DNA of 33,416 bases from Bacteroidota bacterium (GCA_021824365.1 JAKAKY010000005.1:1-33416); one strand, 5' to 3'; positions 17,193-25,136 are shown, counted from the stretch's first letter. Made by a program: numbers and translations. The notes: generated by a model from the sequence alone, not told the origin.

Positions 17193-17783
17193 ATGACCAT
17201 TAAACAAAGTTTTTTGAAATGGATATACCCGGTTACCATGCAATTGGGTAAATGGCTGCCCACTCAAATAAATAGTTTGGAAAATGTGGAGCAGGTAGTA
17301 CCGCCCGAAAATTTTTATGCCTTACACGCCCAAACAACGGATGGTACTGTTGTTGATTTTTCCATTTTAAAAGGTAAAAAAGTGTTGATAGTAAATACAG
17401 CCAGTTTTTGCGGATTTACTGCGCAATATGCTGAATTGGAACAACTATATGAACAATACCGTGATAAATTGGTGATTCTGGGTTTTCCATCGAACGGTTT
17501 TAAAGGGCAGGAGCCGGATACCAATAATGAGATTGCGCAATTTTGTACCCTGCATTACGGGGTGCAATTTCCGTTGATACAAAAATCGGTGGTAATCAAA
17601 TCAACACAACAGCATCCTGTATTTCAATGGCTGAGTGATGCGCATAAAAATGGATGGAACAATCAGGCACCGGTGTGGAATTTCAATAAATATATAGTGA
17701 ATGAAAAAGGTGTTTTAATGCATTACTTTTCTTCGTTTGTTTCGCCTTTATCTCCAAAATTATTGGCTGCTATTGAACAATGA
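17193..17783 (+). CDS. Glutathione peroxidase family protein
   Basis: 196 residues, slightly longer than the usual 160-185 because of an N-terminal stretch of about 40 residues that may be a weak membrane or signal region. The thioredoxin-fold core starts at about residue 42. The peroxidatic Cys is Cys73 in NTASFCGFTAQYAELEQLY. The second motif, normally FPCNQF or FPSNQF, reads FPSNGFKGQEP, so the usual Gln of this motif is Gly here and the resolving Cys is not at that place. The third motif WNFNKYIVNEKG carries the expected Trp and Asn. It should reduce hydroperoxides, probably with thioredoxin as donor in bacteria. The changed second motif could alter efficiency. It is convergent with dusB. 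Confidence 0.88.
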   Translation: MTIKQSFLKWIYPVTMQLGKWLPTQINSLENVEQVVPPENFYALHAQTTDGTVVDFSILKGKKVLIVNTASFCGFTAQYAELEQLYEQYRDKLVILGFPSNGFKGQEPDTNNEIAQFCTLHYGVQFPLIQKSVVIKSTQQHPVFQWLSDAHKNGWNNQAPVWNFNKYIVNEKGVLMHYFSSFVSPLSPKLLAAIEQ

Positions 17784-17876
17784 GGCAGTTATTGCCATTT
17801 GCTGCCCAGCGATACGAACGTACAAGAGTGCGACGCAGGGAACGATGCACAATGTGATACAGCCGGTAACATAACC
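17784..17876. repeat. Noncoding GC-richer element between convergent genes (possible dispersed repeat)
   Basis: The 93 bases between the peroxidase and dusB stops are about half GC, higher than their surroundings, and hold several short inverted pairs: GGCAG (17784-17788) with CTGCC (17802-17806), the near-palindrome TGCGACGCA around 17829-17837, and CCGGT/ACCGG near 17862-17886. No reading frame of note and no T-tailed hairpin are seen. The composition and mosaic of small stems resemble a dispersed intergenic repeat or a two-way termination region. No second copy was noticed in the window, so the repeat call is a guess. Confidence 0.3.
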
Positions 17877-18914
17877 CTACACCGGGCATTTTTCATGATA
17901 GTTGATCAGTTCAATAGGCGTACGCTCAAAACTATAACCTGCATAATTCTGTTCAATCCCGGTTAAAATGGACAGCACTTCTTCGGTTTCTTTTACGGTA
18001 ACCAACCTGTTTCTGTAATCTTTAATGCCGGGTAAGCCTTTTAAATAATTGGCATAGTGGCGGCGCATTTCATTAATGCCCACAATTGGACCTTTCCATT
18101 CTACCGATTTCAGTAAATGTTTTTTACAAACGTCAATGCGTTCCCGTATGGTTGGTGAAGGTAATAGGGTTTTTGTTTCGAGATAATGTTTAATTTCCCT
18201 GAAAATCCAGGGATAACCAATGGCAGCGCGGCCAATCATAATGCCATCTGCGCCATAACGGTTTTTGTATTCAAACGCTTTTTCAGGTGAGTCAATATCG
18301 CCATTTCCAAAAATGGGTATGTGTATGCGTGGGTTGTTTTTTACTTTGGCAATGAGTGTCCAGTCGGCTTCTCCTTTATACATTTGCGAACGGGTACGGC
18401 CATGAATGGCTAAAGCTTTAATGCCCACATCCTGCAGGCGTTCGGCTACTTCTTCAATATTTTTAGATTGTTCGTCCCAGCCCAAACGGGTTTTTACCGT
18501 TACGGGTAAATGGGTTGATTTGACTACCGATTCAGTTAAACGTACCATTAAATCCACATCTTTCAATACGCCGGCACCGGCGCCTTTACTCACCACTTTT
18601 TTAACAGGGCAGCCAAAATTAATATCTACCAAATCGGGTTGTACGGTTTCAACAATTTTAGCGCTGAGCGCCATGGCTTCTTCATCGCCGCCAAAAATTT
18701 GAATGCCGATGGGGCGTTCATAATCAAATATGTCTAATTTTCTTCTGCTTTTAATGGCATCACGAATCAATCCCTCACTCGAAATAAATTCAGTGTACAT
18801 TAAATCGGCTCCATTCTCTTTACATACTGCCCTAAATGGCGGATCGCTTACATCTTCCATAGGCGCCAGTAATAAAGGAAAGGGCGGTAAGCTGATGTTT
18901 CCTATTTTTACCAT
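17877..18914 (-). CDS. dusB: tRNA-dihydrouridine synthase B
   Basis: 345 residues from the ATG at 18914 (MVKIGNISLPPFPLLLAPM). The longer frame would start with TTG at 18944, close to the putative promoter, and is less likely. The FMN-binding TIM barrel shows LLLAPMEDVSDPPFR, the DINFGCPVKKVVSKGAGAG motif with catalytic Cys102, HGRTRSQMYKGEADW, and the phosphate-binding GNGDIDSPEKA and GADGIMIGRAAIG; a helical RNA-binding domain closes the protein. The enzyme reduces uridine to dihydrouridine in the tRNA D-loop using NADPH and FMN. It is a housekeeping gene, divergent from the CPBP protease gene with 61 bases between them. DusB is preferred over other Dus proteins by its overall form; the exact position modified is inference. 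Confidence 0.94.
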   Translation of the reverse strand: MVKIGNISLPPFPLLLAPMEDVSDPPFRAVCKENGADLMYTEFISSEGLIRDAIKSRRKLDIFDYERPIGIQIFGGDEEAMALSAKIVETVQPDLVDINFGCPVKKVVSKGAGAGVLKDVDLMVRLTESVVKSTHLPVTVKTRLGWDEQSKNIEEVAERLQDVGIKALAIHGRTRSQMYKGEADWTLIAKVKNNPRIHIPIFGNGDIDSPEKAFEYKNRYGADGIMIGRAAIGYPWIFREIKHYLETKTLLPSPTIRERIDVCKKHLLKSVEWKGPIVGINEMRRHYANYLKGLPGIKDYRNRLVTVKETEEVLSILTGIEQNYAGYSFERTPIELINYHEKCPV

Positions 18915-18952
18915 TCCATTAAAAATTAATTGGTTTGTAAACAACCAAAGTG

Positions 18953-18960
18953 CAAATTTA
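18953..18960 (-). promoter_or_regulatory. Probable -7 box of the dusB promoter
   Basis: On the minus strand these bases read TAAATTTG, a perfect TAnnTTTG box, 38 bases before the dusB ATG. No convincing TTTG was found at the -33 distance, so confidence is limited. Confidence 0.4.
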
Positions 18961-18975
18961 CAATCTTAGCAATAA

Positions 18976-19956
18976 ATGAACGATATGTTTGACAATACAA
19001 ATCCCGAACAGGCCGGTTTTGATGCCTTTACGGCTGAAAAGCCTGTTTTACGCAGTGGTAAAATTTCTTATTTTGGGCAATTGGCAATTTTAACAGGCTT
19101 TGCCGGTATTGGCATTGTAATTAGTGGTGTATTGGCGATAATGATTTGGATGATCATGACAAATCAGTCGCTTACCGGCATGGCTACCGGTATTTTATTG
19201 CCTGCTTATGCCAATGCAGCTAAACTCATTCAATTGGTCATGTCGTTTTGTATGTTTTTTTTACCGGCTTATTTTTTAGCGCTCATCATTAGCCGCAAGC
19301 CGCTGCAATACATGCAATACAATCGTCAATTGAATATGCGCCAGGTGTATTTGGTAATTGCCATGGTGTTTGTGGGTTTGTTTTTGAGTGGCGCTTTAAC
19401 AGAACTGAATCAGATTATTCCTATTCCAAAAAAATGGGAAATCAGTTTTAAGGCTATGGAAAAAGCCTATACCGATGGTGTAAAGAGTATGGCATCGATG
19501 AAAAACATGGGCGATTATTTGTATACCTTATTGGTTATTGCCATAGCGCCGGCTATTTTTGAAGAAACCTTTTTTAGAGGAGGCTTACAAAATATTTTGG
19601 TGAAATGGACGAAGAATGCTGCGGTGGGTATTACTATTACCAGTGTTATTTTTAGTGTTGCACATACCAGTTATTATGGTTTTTTACCCCGTTTTGGGTT
19701 AGGCATTATTTTAGGTTACATTTATTACTATGGTAAAAATATATGGCTGAATATTTTATTGCATTTTTTGAACAATGGCTTTGCAGTTACCATGTTGTAT
19801 TTTGCTACCAAAAACGGGCAACTAAAAGAGGATGCGTTGGATGACACCACTTTCCCGTGGTATATTAGTATTGTGGCAGTAATTGTTTTAGTGGCATTAT
19901 TTAAGTATTTTAAACAGGTTACGACACAGCAGCAGGCATTTGATGAAACTTTATGA
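18976..19956 (+). CDS. CPBP-family intramembrane glutamic endopeptidase
   Basis: 326 residues with about eight hydrophobic segments. The CPBP (CAAX protease and bacteriocin-processing, Rce1/Abi-like) motifs are complete: motif 1 FEETFFRGG (Glu196, Glu197, Arg201), motif 2 with His230 in FSVAHTSYYG, and motif 3 LLHFLNNG (His263, Asn267). These residues form the active site in the membrane. In bacteria such proteins process peptides or protein termini, but the substrate here is unknown. The N-terminal 28 residues are hydrophilic. The stop overlaps the start of the next small gene by four bases (ATGA), and cdsA follows, so the three form one operon. An older name for the fold is Abi; nothing here points to phage defence. 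Confidence 0.92.
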   Translation: MNDMFDNTNPEQAGFDAFTAEKPVLRSGKISYFGQLAILTGFAGIGIVISGVLAIMIWMIMTNQSLTGMATGILLPAYANAAKLIQLVMSFCMFFLPAYFLALIISRKPLQYMQYNRQLNMRQVYLVIAMVFVGLFLSGALTELNQIIPIPKKWEISFKAMEKAYTDGVKSMASMKNMGDYLYTLLVIAIAPAIFEETFFRGGLQNILVKWTKNAAVGITITSVIFSVAHTSYYGFLPRFGLGIILGYIYYYGKNIWLNILLHFLNNGFAVTMLYFATKNGQLKEDALDDTTFPWYISIVAVIVLVALFKYFKQVTTQQQAFDETL

Positions 19957-20168
19957 AAGATAAAACTACCTGGTATTTGTTGTTCAGTACAAAGAATGTT
20001 CCGAAAGCCAGTATTATTAAAGGAGTTTTGGAGGAAAATAGTATTCCTGTTCAGGTGCTGAATAAATTAGACAGTAGTTACCTGATTTTTGGCCAAATTG
20101 AAATATATGTGCCTTTGCATTTAAAAGATGTGGCCCAACATTTATTACAACAGTCACTTTTAAACTAA
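19953..20168 (+). CDS. Small DUF2007-like putative signal-transducing protein
   Basis: 71 residues, soluble. It reads as a short ferredoxin-like beta-alpha-beta fold: WYLLFSTKNVPKASIIKGVLEENSIPVQVLNKLDSSY in pieces, then GQIEIYVPLHLKDVAQHLLQQ. This matches the pattern of DUF2007 proteins ('putative signal transducing protein', GlnB-like in shape), which often lie next to membrane protein genes in Bacteroidota. No catalytic residues are visible. The start codon overlaps the stop of the CPBP gene by four bases, so translation is likely coupled. A role in regulating one of its neighbours is possible but unproved. Confidence 0.8.
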   Translation: MKDKTTWYLLFSTKNVPKASIIKGVLEENSIPVQVLNKLDSSYLIFGQIEIYVPLHLKDVAQHLLQQSLLN

Positions 20169-20186
20169 TATTTTGAACCTATTGCT

Positions 20187-21077
20187 ATGGCATTGAACCT
20201 GCAAACCTTTAAAACCCGAACGTTAACTGCATTGCTGTTTGTGATCATCATGCTGGCAGGATTACTCATTAATCAATGGAGTTTTTTTATATTGTTTACC
20301 ATTATTCATTTTGGCTGCTGGCACGAGTATCAGCAATTAATCAAAAAAATATACCCTCCTTATAACGGTATTGGCCTGGTGCATGAGTATGGTATTATGT
20401 TTTTAGGCTGGTGTTTTATGGTGTGGCGTTTTCATAAACCTTATCCATTAGGTCAGGTAACCCTATATGGTTTGGGTTGGTATTTGTTTTTACTCATGGC
20501 TGTTTTTTTAATGGCTAAAGAAATTGTGTTTAAAAAGCAAATTGATTTGAAAATAATTGGCTACTCCACATTAGGGCTATTATATATTTCATTGAGCTGG
20601 AGTTTAATGATGGATATTCGTATTGGTTTTTGGCCGGTTGCAGGTATAGATAGTTTACAAATATTTCCAGGGTTAGCTGTTGTGTTGTTATTAATTGCTA
20701 CCATTTGGATCAATGATACGATGGCCTATCTGGTTGGTTCTTTCATTGGTAAAACACCACTTTCCGCCATCTCACCCAAAAAAACCTGGGAAGGTACCAT
20801 TGGCGGTGCAGTTATAGCCATTATTTTGGCTACTTTTTTGGCCGTACAATTTACAGGTATCTTGCTCAACATAGCATGGGGTATCACCATTATTGCAGCT
20901 GTGGCAGGAACATTAGGCGATTTATGGGAAAGCAAATTAAAACGCATGGCCGGGGTAAAAGACAGTGGACAAATTATGCCCGGACATGGCGGGTTTTTAG
21001 ACCGGTTTGATTCTTTGCTGTTAGCCACGCCGATAATTTGGTTGTTTTTATGGGCCATGAGCGGATTTCCACTTTAA
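20187..21077 (+). CDS. cdsA: Phosphatidate cytidylyltransferase
   Basis: 296 residues with about eight membrane segments. The CDP-diglyceride synthetase signature near the C terminus is intact: LGDLWESKLKRMAGVKDSG followed by QIMPGHGGFLDRFDS (about residues 240-275), with the conserved Lys-Arg, Lys-Asp and HGGxxDR residues. The enzyme joins CTP and phosphatidic acid to give CDP-diacylglycerol, the branch point of phospholipid synthesis in the inner membrane. It starts 18 bases after the DUF2007-like gene and is probably cotranscribed with it and the CPBP gene. The motif IWINDTMAYLVGSFIGKTPLS, seen around residues 172-193, is also typical of CdsA in this phylum. Confidence 0.96.
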   Translation: MALNLQTFKTRTLTALLFVIIMLAGLLINQWSFFILFTIIHFGCWHEYQQLIKKIYPPYNGIGLVHEYGIMFLGWCFMVWRFHKPYPLGQVTLYGLGWYLFLLMAVFLMAKEIVFKKQIDLKIIGYSTLGLLYISLSWSLMMDIRIGFWPVAGIDSLQIFPGLAVVLLLIATIWINDTMAYLVGSFIGKTPLSAISPKKTWEGTIGGAVIAIILATFLAVQFTGILLNIAWGITIIAAVAGTLGDLWESKLKRMAGVKDSGQIMPGHGGFLDRFDSLLLATPIIWLFLWAMSGFPL

Positions 21078-21097
21078 ACTAACAGTTACAACTTCTG

Positions 21098-21128
21098 TTT
21101 GCTGCTAACGTTAGTTAGTGTATTTTTG
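21098..21128 (+). promoter_or_regulatory. Promoter of the tetR gene of the phenylacetate cluster
   Basis: TTTG at 21098-21101, a 19-base spacer and TATTTTTG at 21121-21128 match the Bacteroidota housekeeping consensus fully. The expected start point falls about at the ATG (21133), so the transcript may have no leader. The whole operator palindrome lies in the spacer. Confidence 0.82.
21105..21118. promoter_or_regulatory. Operator 1 for the TetR regulator (CTAAC-N4-GTTAG)
   Basis: CTAACGTTAGTTAG holds two inverted half-sites CTAAC and GTTAG with a four-base gap, placed between the -33 and -7 boxes of the tetR promoter. The same 14-base pattern occurs before paaA. Binding here would block RNA polymerase, which predicts autorepression. 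Confidence 0.78.
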
Positions 21129-21132
21129 TGCA

Positions 21133-21723
21133 ATGGGAAGAATTAAAACCGATACCAATAACTCTCGCAAAGCAGTAATTGTAGCCAAAGCAGCTACTTT
21201 ATTCAAAGAAAAAGGTTATAAAGCTGCCAGCATGCGTGAACTGGCTGATATAGTGGGTGTAGAAGCAGCCAGCCTCTATAACCATATAAAAAGCAAAAGT
21301 GAATTGCTACATGAAATATGTTTTAGTGTAGCCAATCGCTATGGCCATTTTATGGAATCAGTTGAGGCAGAATCGTGCAGTAGCATTAAAAAAATTGAAA
21401 AAATACTGCGTTTCCACATCCATGGCATGATTGAGCATTTTGATGAAGTATATGTGAGCGATAGGGAGTGGAAATATTTGGAAGACCCCTATTTGTCTAA
21501 TTTTCAAAATCAACGGCGTACCTATCGCAAACGTTTTGCTGCCATTATAGAAGCCGGTATTCAAAAAAAAGAAATAAAATCCATTGATGCCACTACTGCT
21601 GTACTCATTATGCTACACGCCATTAGCGGTATTGAAAGCTGGCACCGAAGTAAACAACGCATTAGCGGTGATGCATTAGAAGAAAATATGATTACCATTT
21701 TGGTAGGCGGTTTGAAAAACTAA
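21133..21723 (+). CDS. paaR: TetR-family repressor of the phenylacetate genes (PaaR-like)
   Basis: 196 residues from the ATG at 21133. A GTG five codons upstream overlaps the -7 box and is rejected. The N-terminal TetR helix-turn-helix is clear (AATLFKEKGYKAASMRELAD followed by IVGVEAASLYNHIKSKSELL, residues about 20-60); the rest is the helical ligand domain. TetR-type PaaR proteins in other bacteria repress phenylacetate genes and let go when phenylacetyl-CoA binds. Two things support that role here: the gene heads the paa cluster, and identical palindromes lie in its own promoter and before paaA. The symbol rests on context. The gap to paaE is 45 bases with no promoter or terminator seen, so tetR and paaE are probably cotranscribed. 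Confidence 0.88.
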   Translation: MGRIKTDTNNSRKAVIVAKAATLFKEKGYKAASMRELADIVGVEAASLYNHIKSKSELLHEICFSVANRYGHFMESVEAESCSSIKKIEKILRFHIHGMIEHFDEVYVSDREWKYLEDPYLSNFQNQRRTYRKRFAAIIEAGIQKKEIKSIDATTAVLIMLHAISGIESWHRSKQRISGDALEENMITILVGGLKN

Positions 21724-21768
21724 TGGCTGCTTTACAATAAACTAATTTTTTCATTTAAAACATTTACT

Positions 21769-22842
21769 GTGTCACATTTTTATCCGGTAAAAGTGAATGA
21801 AGTGTACCATGAAACCGATTCGGCAGTGGTAATTGGTTTCGATATTCCCAATGAATGGAAATCCATTTTTGCCTATAATGCCGGTCAATATATTAACCTG
21901 CGCACATGGATAAATGGTAACGAAGTGCGAAGAACCTATTCATTATGTACACCACCTTCTGAGCAACGGTGGTGCATTGGCGTTAAACTATTGCCCGACG
22001 GTGTTTTTTCCAATTATGTCTTTCGTCATTTACAACCCGGCGATACGATTGAATTAATGCCGCCAATGGGTAAATTCTATACGCCGTTACATGCTGAGCA
22101 ACAAAAAAATTATGTAGCATTTGCTGCAGGCAGTGGCATTACGCCCATTTTGGCTATTATTACTGCTACCCTGCAAACTGAGTCTAAGAGCAACTTTACA
22201 TTAGTGTATGGCAATAAAAGCCGTACCGATATGATGTTTAAGGAGAGATTAGAAGCATTGAAAAATAAATATATGGAACGTTTTGTACTCATTCCCGTTT
22301 TTAGCCGCGAACGAGTGGAAGCTCCATTAAACGAAGGGCGTATTGATGCAGAAAAATGTGCAGTGTTAACCAGGCAGTTGGTGGATCTTTCTGCCGACGA
22401 ATTATTTATTTGTGGCCCATCTGAAATGATTACGGCGGTAAAAGATTTTCTTGTACAAAAAGGAATTTCCGAACAACATATTCATTTTGAATTGTTTACT
22501 GCATTGAATGCTAAGCCCAGAACTGCAACTGCCATCAATCCGGTTATTGCTAATAACACCGAAAGTAAAATCACCATTCAATTAGATGGGCATCGCTTTT
22601 ATTTTCCATTGGCAGCTAATGGGATGAGTATTTTAGATGCAGCCCGCCAACAGGGTGCCGATGTGCCTTATGCCTGTAAAGCGGGGGTTTGTTCTACCTG
22701 CCGGGCTAAATTAATAAAAGGTAAAGTGAATATGGAGGTAAATTATGCTTTAGAACCCGATGAAGTGGCGGCCGGTTTCATCCTCACTTGCCAAAGTCAC
22801 CCTGCTTCTGATGGAGTTTGGGTAGATTATGATGTTAAATAA
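21769..22842 (+). CDS. paaE: Phenylacetyl-CoA epoxidase reductase subunit PaaE
   Basis: 357 residues starting with GTG at 21769 (MSHFYPVKVNEVYHETDSA), the first sensible start after the tetR stop. Domains in order: FAD-binding barrel with RTYSLC (55-60), NAD-binding domain with GSGITP (121-126) and CGPSEM (215-220), and a C-terminal plant-type 2Fe-2S ferredoxin with Cys303, Cys308, Cys311 and Cys341 (C-x4-C-x2-C-x29-C). It passes electrons from NADPH to the di-iron oxygenase PaaABC, which adds oxygen to the ring of phenylacetyl-CoA. The usual order in other bacteria is paaABCDE; here paaE precedes paaA and is separated from it by an operator and promoter, so it is expressed with tetR. Confidence 0.95.
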   Translation: MSHFYPVKVNEVYHETDSAVVIGFDIPNEWKSIFAYNAGQYINLRTWINGNEVRRTYSLCTPPSEQRWCIGVKLLPDGVFSNYVFRHLQPGDTIELMPPMGKFYTPLHAEQQKNYVAFAAGSGITPILAIITATLQTESKSNFTLVYGNKSRTDMMFKERLEALKNKYMERFVLIPVFSRERVEAPLNEGRIDAEKCAVLTRQLVDLSADELFICGPSEMITAVKDFLVQKGISEQHIHFELFTALNAKPRTATAINPVIANNTESKITIQLDGHRFYFPLAANGMSILDAARQQGADVPYACKAGVCSTCRAKLIKGKVNMEVNYALEPDEVAAGFILTCQSHPASDGVWVDYDVK

Positions 22843-22858
22843 GCTAACAATTGTTAGC
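22843..22858. promoter_or_regulatory. Operator 2 for the TetR regulator, before paaA
   Basis: GCTAACAATTGTTAGC is a perfect 16-base palindrome that begins directly after the paaE stop codon. It contains CTAAC-N4-GTTAG, the same pattern as in the tetR promoter, and covers the TTG that serves as the -33 element of the paaA promoter. Confidence 0.82.
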
Positions 22859-22884
22859 AAGCAACGGGTATTTTCTTATTTTTG
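22851..22884 (+). promoter_or_regulatory. Promoter of the paaA-paaY genes
   Basis: TTG at 22851-22853, a 23-base spacer and TATTTTTG at 22877-22884, a perfect TAnnTTTG box. The spacer is at the long end of the accepted range. Transcription would start around 22888-22890, just before the first paaA ATG. Confidence 0.65.
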
Positions 22885-22892
22885 AAATCTAA

Positions 22893-23882
22893 ATGGTTGT
22901 GGTTATGGATACAACAATGTTGTTTGCACAATTTCAAAAAAAAATTGACCAGGACATAAAAATTGAGCCTCAGGATTGGATGCCCGATGAATATCGTAAA
23001 ACACTCATTCGTCAAATTTCGCAACATGCGCACAGCGAAGTAGTAGGTATGTTACCGGAAGGGAATTGGATTACCCGGGCACCCTCACTAAGGCGTAAAG
23101 CCATTCTGTTGGCTAAAGTGCAGGATGAAGCCGGCCATGGCCTGTATTTATATTCCGCTGCCGAAACCCTGGGTATTACCCGCGATGAAATGTACCAACA
23201 GTTACATAGCGGCAAAGCAAAATATTCTTCCATTTTCAATTATCCCACCATTAGTTGGGCAGATATGGGTGCCATTGGCTGGTTGGTTGATGGAGCTGCC
23301 ATTATGAATCAGGTACCTTTATCGCGTTGCTCTTATGGCCCTTATGCCCGTGCCATGGTGCGTATTTGTAAAGAGGAAAGCTTCCATCAGCGTCAGGGTT
23401 TCGAAATTTTATTAACTTTATCAAAAGGTACCAAAGCACAACGCAAAATATGTCAGGATGCCATTAACCGTTGGTGGTGGCCTTCTTTAATGATGTTTGG
23501 CCCTACGGATAATGATTCACCCCATACCGCACAAAGCATGCTTTGGAAAATTAAACGTTTTACCAACGATGAACTCCGCCAAAAATTTGTGGATGTATGT
23601 GCCGAACAAGTTAAATTTTTAGGGATGACACTACCCGATAAAGATTTAAAATGGAATGAAGAAAGACAACATTATGATTTTGGCCCCATTAACTGGGAAG
23701 AATTTTGGAATGTGGTAAAAGGGAATGGCCCCTGTAATAAAGAAAGGCTGGCCACCCGTGTACAGGCATGGGAAGATGGTGCATGGGTGCGTGATGCAGC
23801 TTTGGCATATGAAGAAAAAAAAGCAGTAAGGCAGTACCGTTATGATGCTGAAAATGAAAACACTAAAATGCCTGTATCGTAA
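22893..23882 (+). CDS. paaA: Phenylacetyl-CoA epoxidase catalytic subunit PaaA
   Basis: 329 residues, near the usual 310-330. The ATG at 22905 (MDTTMLFAQ) may be the true start, since the first ATG lies only a few bases after the expected transcription start. The ferritin-like di-iron site residues are present: Glu in [28 protein letters not shown] (Glu79, His82), and [12 protein letters not shown] (Glu162, His165), numbered from 22893. With PaaB, PaaC and PaaE it turns phenylacetyl-CoA into the ring-1,2-epoxide, the first committed step of aerobic phenylacetate breakdown. It is the first gene after operator 2 and is followed by paaB after 30 bases. Confidence 0.97.
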   Translation: MVVVMDTTMLFAQFQKKIDQDIKIEPQDWMPDEYRKTLIRQISQHAHSEVVGMLPEGNWITRAPSLRRKAILLAKVQDEAGHGLYLYSAAETLGITRDEMYQQLHSGKAKYSSIFNYPTISWADMGAIGWLVDGAAIMNQVPLSRCSYGPYARAMVRICKEESFHQRQGFEILLTLSKGTKAQRKICQDAINRWWWPSLMMFGPTDNDSPHTAQSMLWKIKRFTNDELRQKFVDVCAEQVKFLGMTLPDKDLKWNEERQHYDFGPINWEEFWNVVKGNGPCNKERLATRVQAWEDGAWVRDAALAYEEKKAVRQYRYDAENENTKMPVS

Positions 23883-23912
23883 TTCATTTGGATAGTTTAT
23901 AAAATAACAAGT

Positions 23913-24269
23913 ATGTTAACATTGATACGAAAATATTTTTATGGAGATTATGGTGAGATTGAAAATGGTGCGCCACCTGCTCCTCCATCACGTGAATGGC
24001 CATTGTGGGAAGTATTTATTAGAAGCAAACAGGGACTTGACCATAAGCATGTAGGTAGTTTGCATGCCACTGATGCTGCCATGGCTATTGAAAACGCAAG
24101 GGATGTATATACCCGCAGAATGGAAGGAGTGAGCATTTGGGTAGTGGAAAGCAGGCATATTCATGCTTCCAATCCCGATGAAGCAGAAGCTTTGTATGAT
24201 CCTGCCAACGATAAAATTTACCGGCATCCAACTTTTTATCAACTGCCCGATGAATTGAAATACATGTAA
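23913..24269 (+). CDS. paaB: Phenylacetyl-CoA epoxidase subunit PaaB
   Basis: 118 residues; many PaaB proteins have about 95. The core matches the family: WPLWEVFIRSKQGLDHKHVG, SLHATDAAMAIENARDVYTR, and GVSIWVVESRHIHAS. The extra length is an N-terminal stretch of about 28 residues (MLTLIRKYFYGDYGEIE then a Pro-rich GAPPAPPSREW), which is either real or includes a wrong start, but no other ATG is in frame before the core. PaaB has no metal site; it holds together the PaaA/PaaC complex. Spacing (30 bases before, 27 after) fits a single operon. Confidence 0.95.
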   Translation: MLTLIRKYFYGDYGEIENGAPPAPPSREWPLWEVFIRSKQGLDHKHVGSLHATDAAMAIENARDVYTRRMEGVSIWVVESRHIHASNPDEAEALYDPANDKIYRHPTFYQLPDELKYM

Positions 24270-24296
24270 TTACTTTACCGGTTTAATTTAAAATGA

Positions 24297-25136
24297 ATGA
24301 ATGCTGAATCAATGATACCAAATCATAATGCAGTTACCGATACAACCATTAATGCTATGCTGCAATTAGCAGATGATAACCTGATCATGGGGCATCGGTG
24401 CAGTGAATGGTGTGGACATGGCCCCATTTTAGAGCAGGATATTGCATTAACCAATATTGCATTAGATTTTGTTGGGCAAGCTCGCAACTTTTATCAATAT
24501 GCTGCAACTATATTACAACAAATGCCCAACGAAAAGGCATTAGCGTTGGTTGATTTTGATATGGTACCCGAACAAATTACCGAAGATAGCCTGGCCTGCT
24601 TACGCGATGCAGGTGCTTTTAAAAATCATTTATTGGTTGAGTTGCCTAATGGCGATTGGGCGCAAACCATGCTTAAAATATTCTTCTTTAGCGCTTATCG
24701 TTTCTATCTGTTTCAATTATTACAAAAGAATACCGATACACAATTGGCCGGCATTGCTGAAAAGTCGATCAAAGAGGTACAATACCATTTAAAGTGGAGT
24801 AGTGAATGGGTAATTCGGTTAGGAGATGGTACCGATGAAAGCAAAAACCGTATCCTGAAAGCGATGGATACTTTATGGCCTTATGCAGGTGAGTTATTTG
24901 GGCCTGCGAAATATGAATTGGAATGTTACCAGTTAGAGTCAATTGCATTCGAAACGCTTCGCGTAAACTGGCTTGAAAAAGTGAATCAAATTTTCGAAAT
25001 GGCTACACTTCCGGCTCAGTCTTTTACCCAATGGCACCAGTCCGGTGGCAAGCAGGGTATACATACAGAATATCTGGGATATATATTAGCTGAAATGCAA
25101 TTTTTGCCCAGAACTTTTCCCAATGCAACATGGTAA
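24297..25136 (+). CDS. paaC: Phenylacetyl-CoA epoxidase structural subunit PaaC
   Basis: 279 residues, within the normal range for PaaC. It has the ferritin-like helices of the subunit (DDNLIMGHRCSEWCGHGPIL, DIALDFVGQARNFYQY-like region, AEKSIKEVQYHLKWSSEWVI, LDDGTDESK-like turn). PaaC is related to PaaA but does not carry the catalytic di-iron centre; it is needed for the complex to be stable and active. The ATG at 24297 is chosen; a second ATG at 24312 is possible. The end overlaps the paaD start by seven bases, so these two are translationally coupled. Confidence 0.95.
   Translation: MNAESMIPNHNAVTDTTINAMLQLADDNLIMGHRCSEWCGHGPILEQDIALTNIALDFVGQARNFYQYAATILQQMPNEKALALVDFDMVPEQITEDSLACLRDAGAFKNHLLVELPNGDWAQTMLKIFFFSAYRFYLFQLLQKNTDTQLAGIAEKSIKEVQYHLKWSSEWVIRLGDGTDESKNRILKAMDTLWPYAGELFGPAKYELECYQLESIAFETLRVNWLEKVNQIFEMATLPAQSFTQWHQSGGKQGIHTEYLGYILAEMQFLPRTFPNATW

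Noticed and set aside
18976-19956. Phage-defence role for the CPBP (Abi-like) protein
   Set aside because: The name Abi is historical; neighbours are cdsA and a small DUF2007-like gene, and no other defence genes are near.
20726-21058. 110-codon minus-strand frame inside cdsA
   Set aside because: It is a shadow of the CdsA signature region; the plus-strand protein is certain.
21079-21089. CTAAC-A-GTTAC upstream of the tetR promoter as a third operator
   Set aside because: The half-sites are one base apart rather than four and one end does not match, so it differs from the two good sites.
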